Positions 1-7,149 of a DNA stretch of 34,844 nt are shown here, in pieces. Source of the stretch: B2-G16 sp964528085 (GTDB taxonomy: Bacteria > Bipolaricaulota > Bipolaricaulia > UBA7950 > UBA9294); contig CAZGRE010000013.1 in the NCBI GenBank assembly GCA_964528085.1, positions 1 through 34,844 of the forward strand, read 5' to 3'. Within the stretch, counting starts at the first letter, position 1, and each line of letters begins with the position of its first letter. The position numbers and the translations under genes are program-made. The notes under the pieces were generated by a model. It did no database searches. It saw only the letters and a list, made by a program, of their open reading frames with translations, and was not told the origin of the DNA.

Positions 1-925
1 TGCCCCGCGACAGCGGCTCCTTCAGGATGTTCGAGGCGTCGATCGCCCCCTCGGCTGCGCCCGCGCCGACGAGGGTGTGGATCTCGTCCACGAACAGGAT
101 CGTCTTTCCCGCCTGGGCCTCGATCTCCTTGATCACCGCCTTTAATCGATCTTCGAACTCGCCGCGGAACTTCGAGCCGGCGACCATCGCTGCGATGTCG
201 AGGGCGAGTATCTCCTTCCCCTTCAGCGTATCTGGGACGTCACCCGAAGCGATCCTTTGGGCGAGCCCCTCGACGACCGCCGTCTTTCCCACCCCTGGCT
301 CGCCGATCAGAACCGGGTTGTTCTTCCTCCGGCGGGAGAGGATCTGCTCCATCCGGCGGATCTCCTCGTCTCGGCCGATCACCGGATCGAGCTCACCCCT
401 TTTGGCCATCTCGGTCAGGTTCATCGAGTACTTCTTCAGGATCTGGTAGCGCTCCTCCGAGGCACGGTCGGTCACCCGCTGCTCCCCGCGGACGCTCCTA
501 AGGGAGGTGTAGATCGCCTCCGGGGTGATCTGGTGCCTCCCGAGGACCCGACGGAGGTGAGGGTCGGTCGTCCGGCTGAGGGCGAGGAGGATGTGGTCGA
601 TCCCGATGAACTCGTCGTGGAGGCGGTCGGCCTCCATCTGCGCTGCGTTGACGACCGAATCGAGGCGCGGGGTTATGTAGATCTGCGTCCCGATCGGGCC
701 GGATACGGTCGGCTTGTCCCGCAACAGTAGGTCGAGGTCCTTGGCGAGGGCGTCGAGGTTCACTCCCATTGTCTGGAGGATCTCCCTACCGACCCCCTCC
801 TTGATGACCAGCACCATCGCGATGTGCTCGACGTCGAGCTGGTTGTGCTTGTAGCGGGAAAGGAGGTCCTGCGCCTCGCGGAACAGCTCCTGCGCCCCCT
901 CGGTCATCTTATCGAATCTTATCAT
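1..925 (-). CDS. ClpB/ClpC-family AAA+ chaperone, N-terminal part (truncated by window edge)
   Basis: This is the N-terminal 308 codons of a Hsp100/Clp ATPase that unfolds or disaggregates proteins in the cytoplasm; the rest lies beyond the left edge. The visible protein has a Clp N-domain with two repeats (about residues 1-145), a linker, then AAA+ domain 1. That domain carries the Walker A motif GEPGVGKT near residue 210 and the Walker B motif ILFVDEIHT near 280, followed by the family signature GAGAAEGAIDASN. The start is the ATG at 923-925, with GGGGTGAG just upstream; an in-frame ATG at 905-907 is possible. The middle domain that separates ClpB from ClpC is not visible, so I leave the symbol empty; the sequence resembles both. 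Regulation appears to be by heat shock through a CIRCE-like operator directly upstream. Confidence 0.93.
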   Translation of the reverse strand, partial: MIRFDKMTEGAQELFREAQDLLSRYKHNQLDVEHIAMVLVIKEGVGREILQTMGVNLDALAKDLDLLLRDKPTVSGPIGTQIYITPRLDSVVNAAQMEADRLHDEFIGIDHILLALSRTTDPHLRRVLGRHQITPEAIYTSLRSVRGEQRVTDRASEERYQILKKYSMNLTEMAKRGELDPVIGRDEEIRRMEQILSRRRKNNPVLIGEPGVGKTAVVEGLAQRIASGDVPDTLKGKEILALDIAAMVAGSKFRGEFEDRLKAVIKEIEAQAGKTILFVDEIHTLVGAGAAEGAIDASNILKEPLSRG

Positions 926-937
926 TCCGCTCACCCC

Positions 938-972
938 ATAATTAGCAGTCTCATATCTTGACTGCTAATTAT
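938..972 (-). promoter_or_regulatory. CIRCE-like HrcA operator
   Basis: This is a perfect 13-base inverted repeat, ATAATTAGCAGTC and GACTGCTAATTAT, separated by 9 bases. The core TTAGCAGTC-N9-GACTGCTAA has the geometry of the CIRCE element bound by the heat-shock repressor HrcA (consensus TTAGCACTC-N9-GAGTGCTAA). It differs by one symmetrical base change in each arm. It overlaps the -10 box and the predicted transcript start of the clp gene, a classical position for repression. Confidence 0.85.
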
Positions 973-996
973 CTCGGAACGCCCCTCCCTTGTCAA
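968..996 (-). promoter_or_regulatory. Sigma-70-type promoter of the clp gene
   Basis: On the minus strand, TTGACA (996-991) is followed after exactly 17 bases by GATAAT (973-968). That is a full match in the -35 box and 5 of 6 in the -10 box. The predicted start of transcription is near 961, giving a leader of about 36 bases. The -10 box overlaps the first arm of the CIRCE-like operator. Confidence 0.8.
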
Positions 997-1024
997 GGGG
1001 TTCATCCGCAGGCTCAATGCAGGA

Positions 1025-1807
1025 CTAGCGGAGTCCCTTTACGATCATGTTGACGGCGGCGTAGAGGAGGACGACACCGAACAGCTGCCGGAGCCGGCGC
1101 TTCGGGATCCTCGATCCGATCCACGGACCGATCTGCGTCCCGATGATGATCCCTAGGATCAGCGGGATGGCGAGCTCCACGCGGAGGTTCCCCTGCAGCC
1201 AGTGCTTGATCGCGCCGATGATCGCCGCCGGGATCATGACGAACAGGCTCGTTGCAACCGCGGTGACGATGTCGAGCCCGAGGAAGACGGCGAGCGACGG
1301 GACGAAGACCGTCCCCCCGCCGATTCCGAACATCCCGGAGAAGACCCCGGCGATCAGCCCGAGGACGGCGGCGAAGACGTAGATCCTCACCCCCAGCGTC
1401 TCCCCTTTGAACGAGAGCCGAATCTCCTTCGGTGTCTTCCCGGTGATCATCAAACCGATCGGATAGAGGAGAAAGACCCCGAACGAGACCATCAGCCATC
1501 GCGGATCGATGATCTGGGTCAATTGGGCGCCGAGGAGGATCCCGCCGATCGCGGTCGGCATGAACAGAAGCCCGATCCGCAGGTCGATCGCGCGGCGGCG
1601 GTAGTAGGCGATCGAACTCGATACGCTCGTGAACACGATCGCGGCGATGCTCGTCCCGACCGCCTCGGGCATCGTTCCGACGAATCCTCCAAGGGAGAGG
1701 AGGGGGACCATGAAGATCCCTCCCCCGACGCCGAGGATGCTGGCGAGAAACCCTATTCCGATCGCTGTGAAAAACAGTGAAAGGAACGTCCCAAGTTCGA
1801 TGCCCAC
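1025..1807 (-). CDS. TauE/SafE (TSUP) family membrane permease
   Basis: This is a 260-residue integral membrane protein of the TSUP family, whose members export or import sulfite, sulfoacetate, sulfonates or other small organic anions. The family's internal duplication is visible: a glycine-rich GVGGG near residues 26-30 and its counterpart GIGGG at 161-165, each inside a hydrophobic segment. About eight membrane spans can be counted. The start is GTG at 1805-1807, preceded by a strong AGGAGGTGA ribosome site. It lies upstream of the clp gene on the same strand, but the strong clp promoter between them suggests separate control. The substrate cannot be read from the sequence and no sulfur-metabolism gene is adjacent. 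Confidence 0.88.
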   Translation of the reverse strand: MGIELGTFLSLFFTAIGIGFLASILGVGGGIFMVPLLSLGGFVGTMPEAVGTSIAAIVFTSVSSSIAYYRRRAIDLRIGLLFMPTAIGGILLGAQLTQIIDPRWLMVSFGVFLLYPIGLMITGKTPKEIRLSFKGETLGVRIYVFAAVLGLIAGVFSGMFGIGGGTVFVPSLAVFLGLDIVTAVATSLFVMIPAAIIGAIKHWLQGNLRVELAIPLILGIIIGTQIGPWIGSRIPKRRLRQLFGVVLLYAAVNMIVKGLR

Positions 1808-1832
1808 GCCCTCACCTCCTTGCGGTCAGCCG

Positions 1833-1838
1833 AATATA
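1833..1838 (-). promoter_or_regulatory. Possible -10 box of the TauE/SafE gene
   Basis: TATATT on the minus strand lies 26 bases before the GTG start and just before the ribosome site. No convincing -35 box is seen at the expected distance. A similar GTATATTCG context precedes the MscS gene. Confidence 0.25.
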
Positions 1839-1937
1839 CGAAAAAACGAGCCGATCGGCATGGCGGGCGTCGCTCCCTCTGGACGGGATATCCGGCTCCG
1901 GATAGAGTAACAGGGCACTCATCGGCCGATGGGAGGG

Positions 1938-2147
1938 GATCCGATGCATATTCCGACGCGCGAGGAGGCGTTCGCCCTCCTCAAGGAGTTCANNNNNNNN
2001 NNNNNNNNNNNNNNNNNNNNNNNNNNNNNNNNNNNNNNNNNNNNNNNNNNNNNNNNNNNNNNNNNNNNNNNNNNNNNNNNNNNNNNNNNNNNGATCCGAT
2101 GCATATTCCGACGCGCGAGGAGGCGTTCGCCCTCCTCAAGGAGTTCA
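1938..2147. repeat. 55-base direct repeat flanking the assembly gap
   Basis: Bases 1938-1992 and 2093-2147 are identical and sit immediately on each side of the run of N. Each copy starts at GATCCGATGC and encodes the same first residues of the HD-domain protein. The simplest reading is two contigs that overlap by 55 bases and were scaffolded without being merged, so the repeat is probably not present twice in the real genome. Confidence 0.9.
1993..2092. other. Assembly gap of exactly 100 N
   Basis: This is a run of 100 unspecified bases, the conventional placeholder for a gap of unknown size. Because the flanks repeat each other exactly, the true gap length may be negative (an overlap). Confidence 0.98.
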
Positions 2148-2692
2148 ACGAGAGCGAAGGCCTGATAAAGCACGGGTTGGCCGTCGAAGGGGTGATGCGC
2201 TACGCGGCGCGCAAGCGCGGCTACGACGAGGAGAAGTGGGGGATCATCGGGCTCGTCCACGACCTCGACTACGAACGCTATCCCGATCAGCACTGCAAAA
2301 AGACCGAGGAGATCTTGAAAGAGCGCGGCTGGCCGGAGGACTACATCCGCGCGATCGTCTCCCACGGCTGGGGGCTGGTCACCGATGTGAAGCCCGAGCA
2401 CGAGATGGAGAAGTTCCTCTACGCCGTCGACGAACTGACCGGGCTGATCACCGCCGTCGCCCTCGTCCGACCTTCGAAGAGCCTGTTCGATCTGAAGGTC
2501 AAATCGGTGATGAAGAAGTGGAAGGACAAGTCGTTCGCCGCCGGCGCTAACCGGGAAGTGATAAGCAAAGGAGCGGAGATGCTCGGGATCGAGCTTTCCG
2601 AGCTGATCGAGGAGACGATCGCCGGTATGAGGGAGGTGGCAGGGGATCTCGGCCTCGACGGGAGGCTCGCCGAGGGAGGGGACGGTGGCTGA
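2099..2692 (+). CDS. HD-domain hydrolase
   Basis: This 197-residue protein of the HD superfamily is likely a metal-dependent phosphohydrolase of unknown substrate in the cytoplasm. The metal ligand pattern of the superfamily is visible: H25, the H54-D55 pair in LVHDLDYE, H89 in VSHGWG, and D111 in YAVDELTG. The ATG at 2099 lies just after the gap; an identical copy of the start (ATG 1944) lies before the gap, behind a GGGAGGGG ribosome site at 1931-1938. Once the 55-base overlap is collapsed, that site is the natural ribosome site of the gene. The stop overlaps the start of the oligoendopeptidase gene by 8 bases, so the two are likely co-translated. Confidence 0.85.
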   Translation: MHIPTREEAFALLKEFNESEGLIKHGLAVEGVMRYAARKRGYDEEKWGIIGLVHDLDYERYPDQHCKKTEEILKERGWPEDYIRAIVSHGWGLVTDVKPEHEMEKFLYAVDELTGLITAVALVRPSKSLFDLKVKSVMKKWKDKSFAAGANREVISKGAEMLGIELSELIEETIAGMREVAGDLGLDGRLAEGGDGG

Positions 2693-4445
2693 TTACGAGC
2701 GCGGCCGATGGGACCTCTCCGATCTGATCGCCCCCGGCTCGCAGGAGTCGGTCTTCTCGGAGCTGGAAGAGGCGGTGAAGAGAGTCGAGGAAAAGCGGGA
2801 CGAGATCTCATGCGATATCTCCCGCGATCAGTTCAGACGGATCCTCTCCCTCATCGAGCATGTCGCCTATATTTCAAGGAGACTGAACGGCTACGCGATC
2901 CTCTGGTTCTCCGAGGACACCTCCGACCAGGAGGCGCTGGCGTTCCGGGAGAGGGTCGAGCGGACCCTGGCGGATGCGCGGAACCGGACCCTGTTCTTCG
3001 AGCTGTGGTGGAAGGGGTTGAACGAGGGTGATGCCTCCCGGCTCATCGAGGTAAGCGGGGACCTTCGCTACTACCTCGAGTCCCTCCGCCGGTTCGCCCC
3101 GTACACCCTGTCCGAGCCCGAGGAGCGGGTGATCAACGTCAAGAACACGACCGGGGTCGAGGGGATGGTCACCCTGTATGAGATGATCACCAACCGGTTC
3201 ACCTTCGAGTTTAAGCTCGACGGCGAGCGGAGGAGGTTGACCCGCTCTGAACTGATCTCTTACGTTCGCGATCCATCGCCGCAGCGGCGCGAGGCCGCCT
3301 ACCGCGCCCTGTTCGACGTCTTCTCCGAAGAGAGGGCCGTCCTAGGCCAGATCTACAAGTACGTCGTCGCCGACTGGTACCGGGAGAACGTCGAGCTGCG
3401 CGGGGTTTCATCCCCGATCTCCGTCCGGAACCTGCAGAACGACATCCCCGATGGGGTCGTGGACGTCCTGCTCGAGACCTGTCGGAAGAACGCCCCCCTC
3501 TACCAGCGCTTCTTCCGGTTGAAGGCGAAACTTCTCGGCCTTCCCCGGCTGAGGCGCTACGACATCTACGCCCCGCTCGAGGAGGTCGCCAAGGAGTATC
3601 GGTTCTCCGTGGGGGCGGATCTCGTCTTTTCGAGCCTCCGTCGATTCTCCCCTCGCCTCGCCGAGCTCGCCGAGCGCGTCCTCGCCGAGGGGCACCTCGA
3701 CTCCCTCCCCCGGCCGGGGAAGGATTCGGGTGCGTTCTGCTTCGGCGTCGTCCCCGACAGGACCCCGTGGGTCCTCGTCAACTACAACGAGCACGCCTCA
3801 GACGTTGCCACCCTCGCGCACGAGCTCGGGCACGCCGTGCACGCGATGATGGCAAGCGACCATTCGGCCCTGACGTTCCACGCTTCCCTTCCGCTCGCGG
3901 AGACGGCATCCAACTTCTCCGAGATCCTCCTACTCCGCCGCTTCCTCGACGATGAGGAGGATCCCGCCGTCCGGAGGTACCTCCTTGCGAAGTTCATCGA
4001 CGACAGCTACGTCTCGATCATCCGCCAGGCGTACTTCGTCCTGTTCGAGCTTGAGGCGCACTCCCTGATAAACGAGGGCGGGGCGACGCCCGATCGGCTC
4101 GCCGAGGTGTACATGGAGAACCTGGGGGAGCAGTTCGCCGGGTCGGTCGAGCTGTCGGATGAGTTCGGCTGGGAGTGGACGATGATCCCTCATCTCTACA
4201 CGACCCCGTTTTACTGCTACGCCTACGCGTTCGGCCTCCTCCTCGTCCTCTCCCTATATCGGACCTATGAGGAGGAAGGGGAGGGGTTCATCCCCCGCTA
4301 TCTCAAGGTCCTCTCCTACGGCGGTTCGAAGGGACCGATCGAGATACTGGACGAGGCGGGAATCGACGTTCGGGATCCGGGGTTCTGGCAGGGGGGGTTC
4401 GACGTGATCGAACGGATGATCGACGAGCTCTCCTCCCTCACCTGA
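2685..4445 (+). CDS. M3 family oligoendopeptidase (PepF type)
   Basis: This is a 586-residue zinc metallopeptidase expected to cut short peptides in the cytoplasm. The catalytic HELGH motif is at residues 379-383 (AHELGHAVH), and the third zinc ligand is the glutamate at about 406 in LAETASNFSE, the M3 spacing. The N-terminal helical region (residues 1-190) and the length match PepF-like M3B enzymes. The start is GTG at 2685 inside the end of the HD-domain gene, with GAGGGAGGGG upstream. It ends 3 bases before the convergent YbaK-type gene. No signal peptide is seen. Confidence 0.92.
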   Translation: MADYERGRWDLSDLIAPGSQESVFSELEEAVKRVEEKRDEISCDISRDQFRRILSLIEHVAYISRRLNGYAILWFSEDTSDQEALAFRERVERTLADARNRTLFFELWWKGLNEGDASRLIEVSGDLRYYLESLRRFAPYTLSEPEERVINVKNTTGVEGMVTLYEMITNRFTFEFKLDGERRRLTRSELISYVRDPSPQRREAAYRALFDVFSEERAVLGQIYKYVVADWYRENVELRGVSSPISVRNLQNDIPDGVVDVLLETCRKNAPLYQRFFRLKAKLLGLPRLRRYDIYAPLEEVAKEYRFSVGADLVFSSLRRFSPRLAELAERVLAEGHLDSLPRPGKDSGAFCFGVVPDRTPWVLVNYNEHASDVATLAHELGHAVHAMMASDHSALTFHASLPLAETASNFSEILLLRRFLDDEEDPAVRRYLLAKFIDDSYVSIIRQAYFVLFELEAHSLINEGGATPDRLAEVYMENLGEQFAGSVELSDEFGWEWTMIPHLYTTPFYCYAYAFGLLLVLSLYRTYEEEGEGFIPRYLKVLSYGGSKGPIEILDEAGIDVRDPGFWQGGFDVIERMIDELSSLT

Positions 4446-4448
4446 GGC

Positions 4449-4910
4449 TCACGCCCGGATATCGGCGACCTTGGCATCGAGGAGGGCGATCAGATCCGAG
4501 ATCTTCACCCGGACGAGCGTCCCCCGGGAACCGGCGTTGATTACGATATACTCCTCCTCCGCGGTCCTCGCATCGATGATTACGGGAAGTTCCCTCCTCG
4601 ATCCGAGCGGGCTGATCCCACCCACCAGGTAGCCGGTCATCCGCTGTGCGTCGCGGGGGGAGGCCGGCTCGACGCGTTTGTGCGCGGTGGCGCGGCCGAG
4701 CTTCCGGGCGCTGACGTTCCCGGCTGCGTCGATCAGGGCGAACAGGTACGACGAGTCGTCCGCCCGGAATACGAGGCTTTTGAGGACGATCCTGTAGGGA
4801 AGGCCGACGGCATCGGCGGCGACCCGCGCCCCCATCTTCCTGTACCTATAAGTTATAAGTTCATATTCAATATTTTTTTCTCTTAGTAACTGTACCCCAC
4901 GTGTCGACAT
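4449..4910 (-). CDS. YbaK/EbsC-type aminoacyl-tRNA deacylase
   Basis: This 153-residue protein has the YbaK/ProX fold, whose members hydrolyse mischarged tRNA such as Cys-tRNA(Pro). Visible family features are the N-terminal RGVQLLREKNIEYE, the conserved lysine in IVLKSLVF, VSARKLGRA, and the loop YLVGGISPLGSR that holds the GxxxP substrate pocket. I chose the ATG at 4910. A start at 4919 is in frame but lacks a ribosome site, and the longer open frame upstream is only a shadow of mgtE. A TATAAT lies 7 bases before this ATG, so the mRNA may be leaderless. The first 20 codons are unusually AT-rich for this window. Confidence 0.85.
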   Translation of the reverse strand: MSTRGVQLLREKNIEYELITYRYRKMGARVAADAVGLPYRIVLKSLVFRADDSSYLFALIDAAGNVSARKLGRATAHKRVEPASPRDAQRMTGYLVGGISPLGSRRELPVIIDARTAEEEYIVINAGSRGTLVRVKISDLIALLDAKVADIRA

Positions 4911-4915
4911 CGCTT

Positions 4916-4927
4916 CCATTATAATGG
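4916..4927. promoter_or_regulatory. Palindromic -10 box serving both strands (ybaK-type gene and mgtE)
   Basis: CCATTATAATGG is a perfect 12-base palindrome. It presents TATAAT at 4920-4925 on the plus strand (toward mgtE) and at 4923-4918 on the minus strand (toward the YbaK-type gene). No good -35 box is seen on either side. The expected transcript starts would be near 4932 for mgtE, just before its ribosome site, and near 4911 for the YbaK-type gene, one base before its ATG. Confidence 0.45.
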
Positions 4928-4947
4928 CACAACCGCGAGGAGGGGAG

Positions 4948-6249
4948 ATGGAGGAACGGAAGGTAGCGCTACGGGACATCCTGACGAAGAGCCCGGCCGA
5001 CGTCGCCGATGTCCTGAGCGAGCTCTCCGACGAACAGGCGACGGAGCTGATCCACCGCCTCTTCATCCGCCACGCCGCTGCCGAGCCGCTCGGCGAGATG
5101 GATCCGGACGAATCGGCCGAGCTCGTCGCCAGGCTCGATCGCAAGGAGGCGAGCGAGATCCTCGGCCGGATGGATCCGGACGATGCCGTCGACCTCCTCC
5201 TCGAGCTCCCCGAGGAGACCCAAGGGGAGCTCCTCTCCCGATTGAGCAGGAAGGACGCGAAGGTCCTGACCGAGCTCCTCTCCTACCCGCCCGACACCGC
5301 CGGCGGGCTGATGTCCCCTGAGGTCGTTCCGCTGTCGCTTTCGATGACCGTTCAGGAGGGAATAGACCTCCTCCGCCGTCGTCAGGAAGAGGCGGAGACC
5401 GTCTACTATGCGTATGCGGTCGATGACGACGGGCGGTTGCAGGGGGTCCTCTCCCTCCGCGACATGGCACTCGCCCCTCCGGGAAAGAGGCTTCGTGATC
5501 TCGTGATCCGCGACGCCGTCACCGTCCCTGTCGATGCCGACGTCGAGGAGGTCGCCCGCCTGTTCGACAAGTACAACTATTTCGCCCTCCCCGTGGTCGA
5601 CTCCGAAAACCGCCTCCTCGGGGTGATCACGGTCGACGACGTGATCGACGTGATGCGGGATGAGGCAACGGAGGACATCTATCGCTCGCAGGGGGTTCCG
5701 CTTGAGGAAGGGGTCCATACGGCGTTGATCGAATCGCTCAGGCTCCGCCTCCCGTGGCTCTCGTTCAACCTCGTCACGGCGTTCCTCGCCGCCGCCGTCG
5801 TCGGTGTATTCGAGTCCACGATCGCCAAGATCGCGGCGCTGGCGATCCTCATGCCGGTCATTGCCGGGCAGGGAGGGAACGCCGGGATGCAGACGGTGAC
5901 GATCATCACCCGTGGGATCGCCCTCGGTGAGGTCCCGAAGGGGATGGGGTGGAGGCTTCTGCGGAAGGAGCTCCTCCTCGGGGTCCTCAACGGCGTCGTC
6001 CTCGGGATCATGGTGGGTGGGGTCGCCTATCTCTGGAAGGGGTCTCCGTACCTCGGGTTGGTCGCGTTCCTGGCGATGGTCTCGAACCTGATCGTCGCCG
6101 GGATCGCGGGGACCGTCATCCCCCTCACCCTCCGGGCGCTGCGAAAGGATCCGGCTCTCGCCTCCTCCATCTTCCTCACGACCGCCACGGACGTCCTCGG
6201 GTTCGCCTCCCTCTTCCTCATCGCCAAGCTGATCCTCCCGGGGGTCTGA
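4948..6249 (+). CDS. mgtE: Magnesium channel/transporter MgtE
   Basis: This is a 433-residue inner-membrane Mg2+ channel. The layout is the standard one: an acidic MgtE N-domain of superhelical repeats (residues 1 to about 120, with LDRKEASEILGRMDPDDAVDLL), a CBS pair (about 125-245, with PVDADVEEVARLFDKYNYFALPV), then five membrane spans from about 270. The GNAGMQT motif lies in the first half of the membrane part. I place the start at ATG 4948, preceded by GAGGAGGGG at a good distance. An in-frame ATG at 4924 lies inside the predicted -10 box and is unlikely. The family is gated by intracellular Mg2+ through its N and CBS domains. The stop overlaps the next gene by ATGA. Confidence 0.95.
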   Translation: MEERKVALRDILTKSPADVADVLSELSDEQATELIHRLFIRHAAAEPLGEMDPDESAELVARLDRKEASEILGRMDPDDAVDLLLELPEETQGELLSRLSRKDAKVLTELLSYPPDTAGGLMSPEVVPLSLSMTVQEGIDLLRRRQEEAETVYYAYAVDDDGRLQGVLSLRDMALAPPGKRLRDLVIRDAVTVPVDADVEEVARLFDKYNYFALPVVDSENRLLGVITVDDVIDVMRDEATEDIYRSQGVPLEEGVHTALIESLRLRLPWLSFNLVTAFLAAAVVGVFESTIAKIAALAILMPVIAGQGGNAGMQTVTIITRGIALGEVPKGMGWRLLRKELLLGVLNGVVLGIMVGGVAYLWKGSPYLGLVAFLAMVSNLIVAGIAGTVIPLTLRALRKDPALASSIFLTTATDVLGFASLFLIAKLILPGV

Positions 6250-6776
6250 TGAAACAACAACCTCCAATCTGGTCGATCCCGCTTCTGTTCGTCATCCTCT
6301 CCCTCGCCTTCCTCGTCGGGGAGATCCCCTTCCTTCCCGGGGTCGTCGTCGTTTCGGAGACCATCGCCTATTCCGTCTATATCCTCCTTCTCAGCCGCAG
6401 GGGAATCGGGCGCGGAACGGCGGTAGCGAACCTCCTTTCCCTCTACCCGGGACATCTCCTCCTCCTCTTCGCCATCAGCCTCCTCCCGAATCCGACGTGG
6501 CTGATCTCCCTCTGGGCGGTGATCCCGGTCGCCTCGATCGGTTACGACGCCGTCGGCCGCCGCGCGCCGGGGGGGAGATGGAGGACATCGACGTCGATCG
6601 GCTTGTACTGTATAATCTGGGCCGACCTCTTCTATCTATTGGAGCGTGTAATAGCGATAAAGAGAGGATTTGAACGAAGCGAAGAGGTCATAGCAGCGGT
6701 CGCTTTCGGTGCTGTGGGGATCCTCTTTATCTCATTGGGGGTCTATCGGCACCTGCGTGCCGGCAAGGAGGGATAG
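6249..6776 (+). CDS. Unknown integral membrane protein
   Basis: I do not recognise this 175-residue protein. It has about six hydrophobic segments: roughly residues 8-28, 32-50, 56-80, 84-102, 112-132 and 148-166. A conserved-looking WADLFYLLERV follows the fifth. It has no cysteine cluster, no signal peptide and no soluble domain. The ATG at 6249 overlaps the mgtE stop (ATGA) and the gene ends one base before yajC, so it sits inside the mgtE-yajC-secD unit. Coupling to mgtE suggests a partner in ion transport or simply a membrane accessory; neither is shown by sequence. Confidence 0.75.
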   Translation: MKQQPPIWSIPLLFVILSLAFLVGEIPFLPGVVVVSETIAYSVYILLLSRRGIGRGTAVANLLSLYPGHLLLLFAISLLPNPTWLISLWAVIPVASIGYDAVGRRAPGGRWRTSTSIGLYCIIWADLFYLLERVIAIKRGFERSEEVIAAVAFGAVGILFISLGVYRHLRAGKEG

Positions 6777-6777
6777 G

Positions 6778-7137
6778 ATGGGTCGATTGATCATTAGTGC
6801 GGTAGGGTGGTTGGTCCTCTTCAGCGGGATGGTGGCATACGGACAGGCGGCCGCGGAGACGCAGACGCCGGGAGCCACCGATTTCTTACCCCTCGTCATC
6901 CTGCTCGTCGTCTTCGGTGCCATTTTCTACTTCATGCTGATCCGGCCGCAGCGGCGACGCCAGCAGCAGATGAATCAACTGGTCGGGAGCCTGAAGCGGG
7001 GGGATAAGGTGATCACCGCCGGGGGGATCTACGGTGAGATAGAGTCGGTCGGTGATACGTCGGTCGTATTGATTCTCGAGGACGGGTCCAAGTTGCGCCT
7101 GGCGAAATCGAGCATCGTACGAAAACAGGATAAGTGA
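6778..7137 (+). CDS. yajC: Preprotein translocase subunit YajC
   Basis: This is a 119-residue small membrane subunit that associates with SecDF in the Sec export machinery. The hallmark is a membrane segment (about 35-55) ending in FYFMLIRPQRRRQ, followed by a basic region and a small beta domain (KRGDKVITAGGIYGEI). It carries an additional N-terminal hydrophobic stretch (3-20) ending AYGQAAAE that looks like a cleavable signal peptide; many YajC proteins have only one hydrophobic segment. The ATG at 6778 follows AGGAGGGATAGG. secD follows after 12 bases. Confidence 0.93.
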   Translation: MGRLIISAVGWLVLFSGMVAYGQAAAETQTPGATDFLPLVILLVVFGAIFYFMLIRPQRRRQQQMNQLVGSLKRGDKVITAGGIYGEIESVGDTSVVLILEDGSKLRLAKSSIVRKQDK

Positions 7138-7147
7138 GGTAACCTCA
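7135..7147. repeat. 13-base palindrome over the yajC stop and secD ribosome site
   Basis: TGAGGT-A-ACCTCA is a perfect inverted repeat that includes the yajC stop codon and the GAGGT that serves as the secD ribosome site. With only one central base it cannot form a tight RNA hairpin; any role is unproven. Confidence 0.4.
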
Positions 7148-7149
7148 AG

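Noticed and set aside
987..999. A rho-independent terminator for the TauE/SafE gene
   Set aside because: The inverted repeat has a one-base centre and no T-run, and it contains the clp -35 box.
1938..2147. A true tandem duplication of the HD-domain gene start
   Set aside because: The repeats end exactly at the 100-N placeholder on both sides, which is better explained by unmerged contig ends.
1820..2692. A 290-codon frame through the gap for the HD-domain protein
   Set aside because: The part before 2099 includes the N run and a duplicated start; the real N-terminus is MHIPTREEAF, present in both copies of the 55-base overlap.
4849..4885. An AT-rich patch as a possible promoter or insertion scar
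   Set aside because: It encodes conserved-looking N-terminal residues of the YbaK-type protein and is more likely an AT-rich 5' coding end.
4969..6267. A 432-codon open frame on the minus strand
   Set aside because: Antisense to mgtE over its full length; the mgtE protein has all expected domains and the reverse frame has a charged, low-complexity composition.
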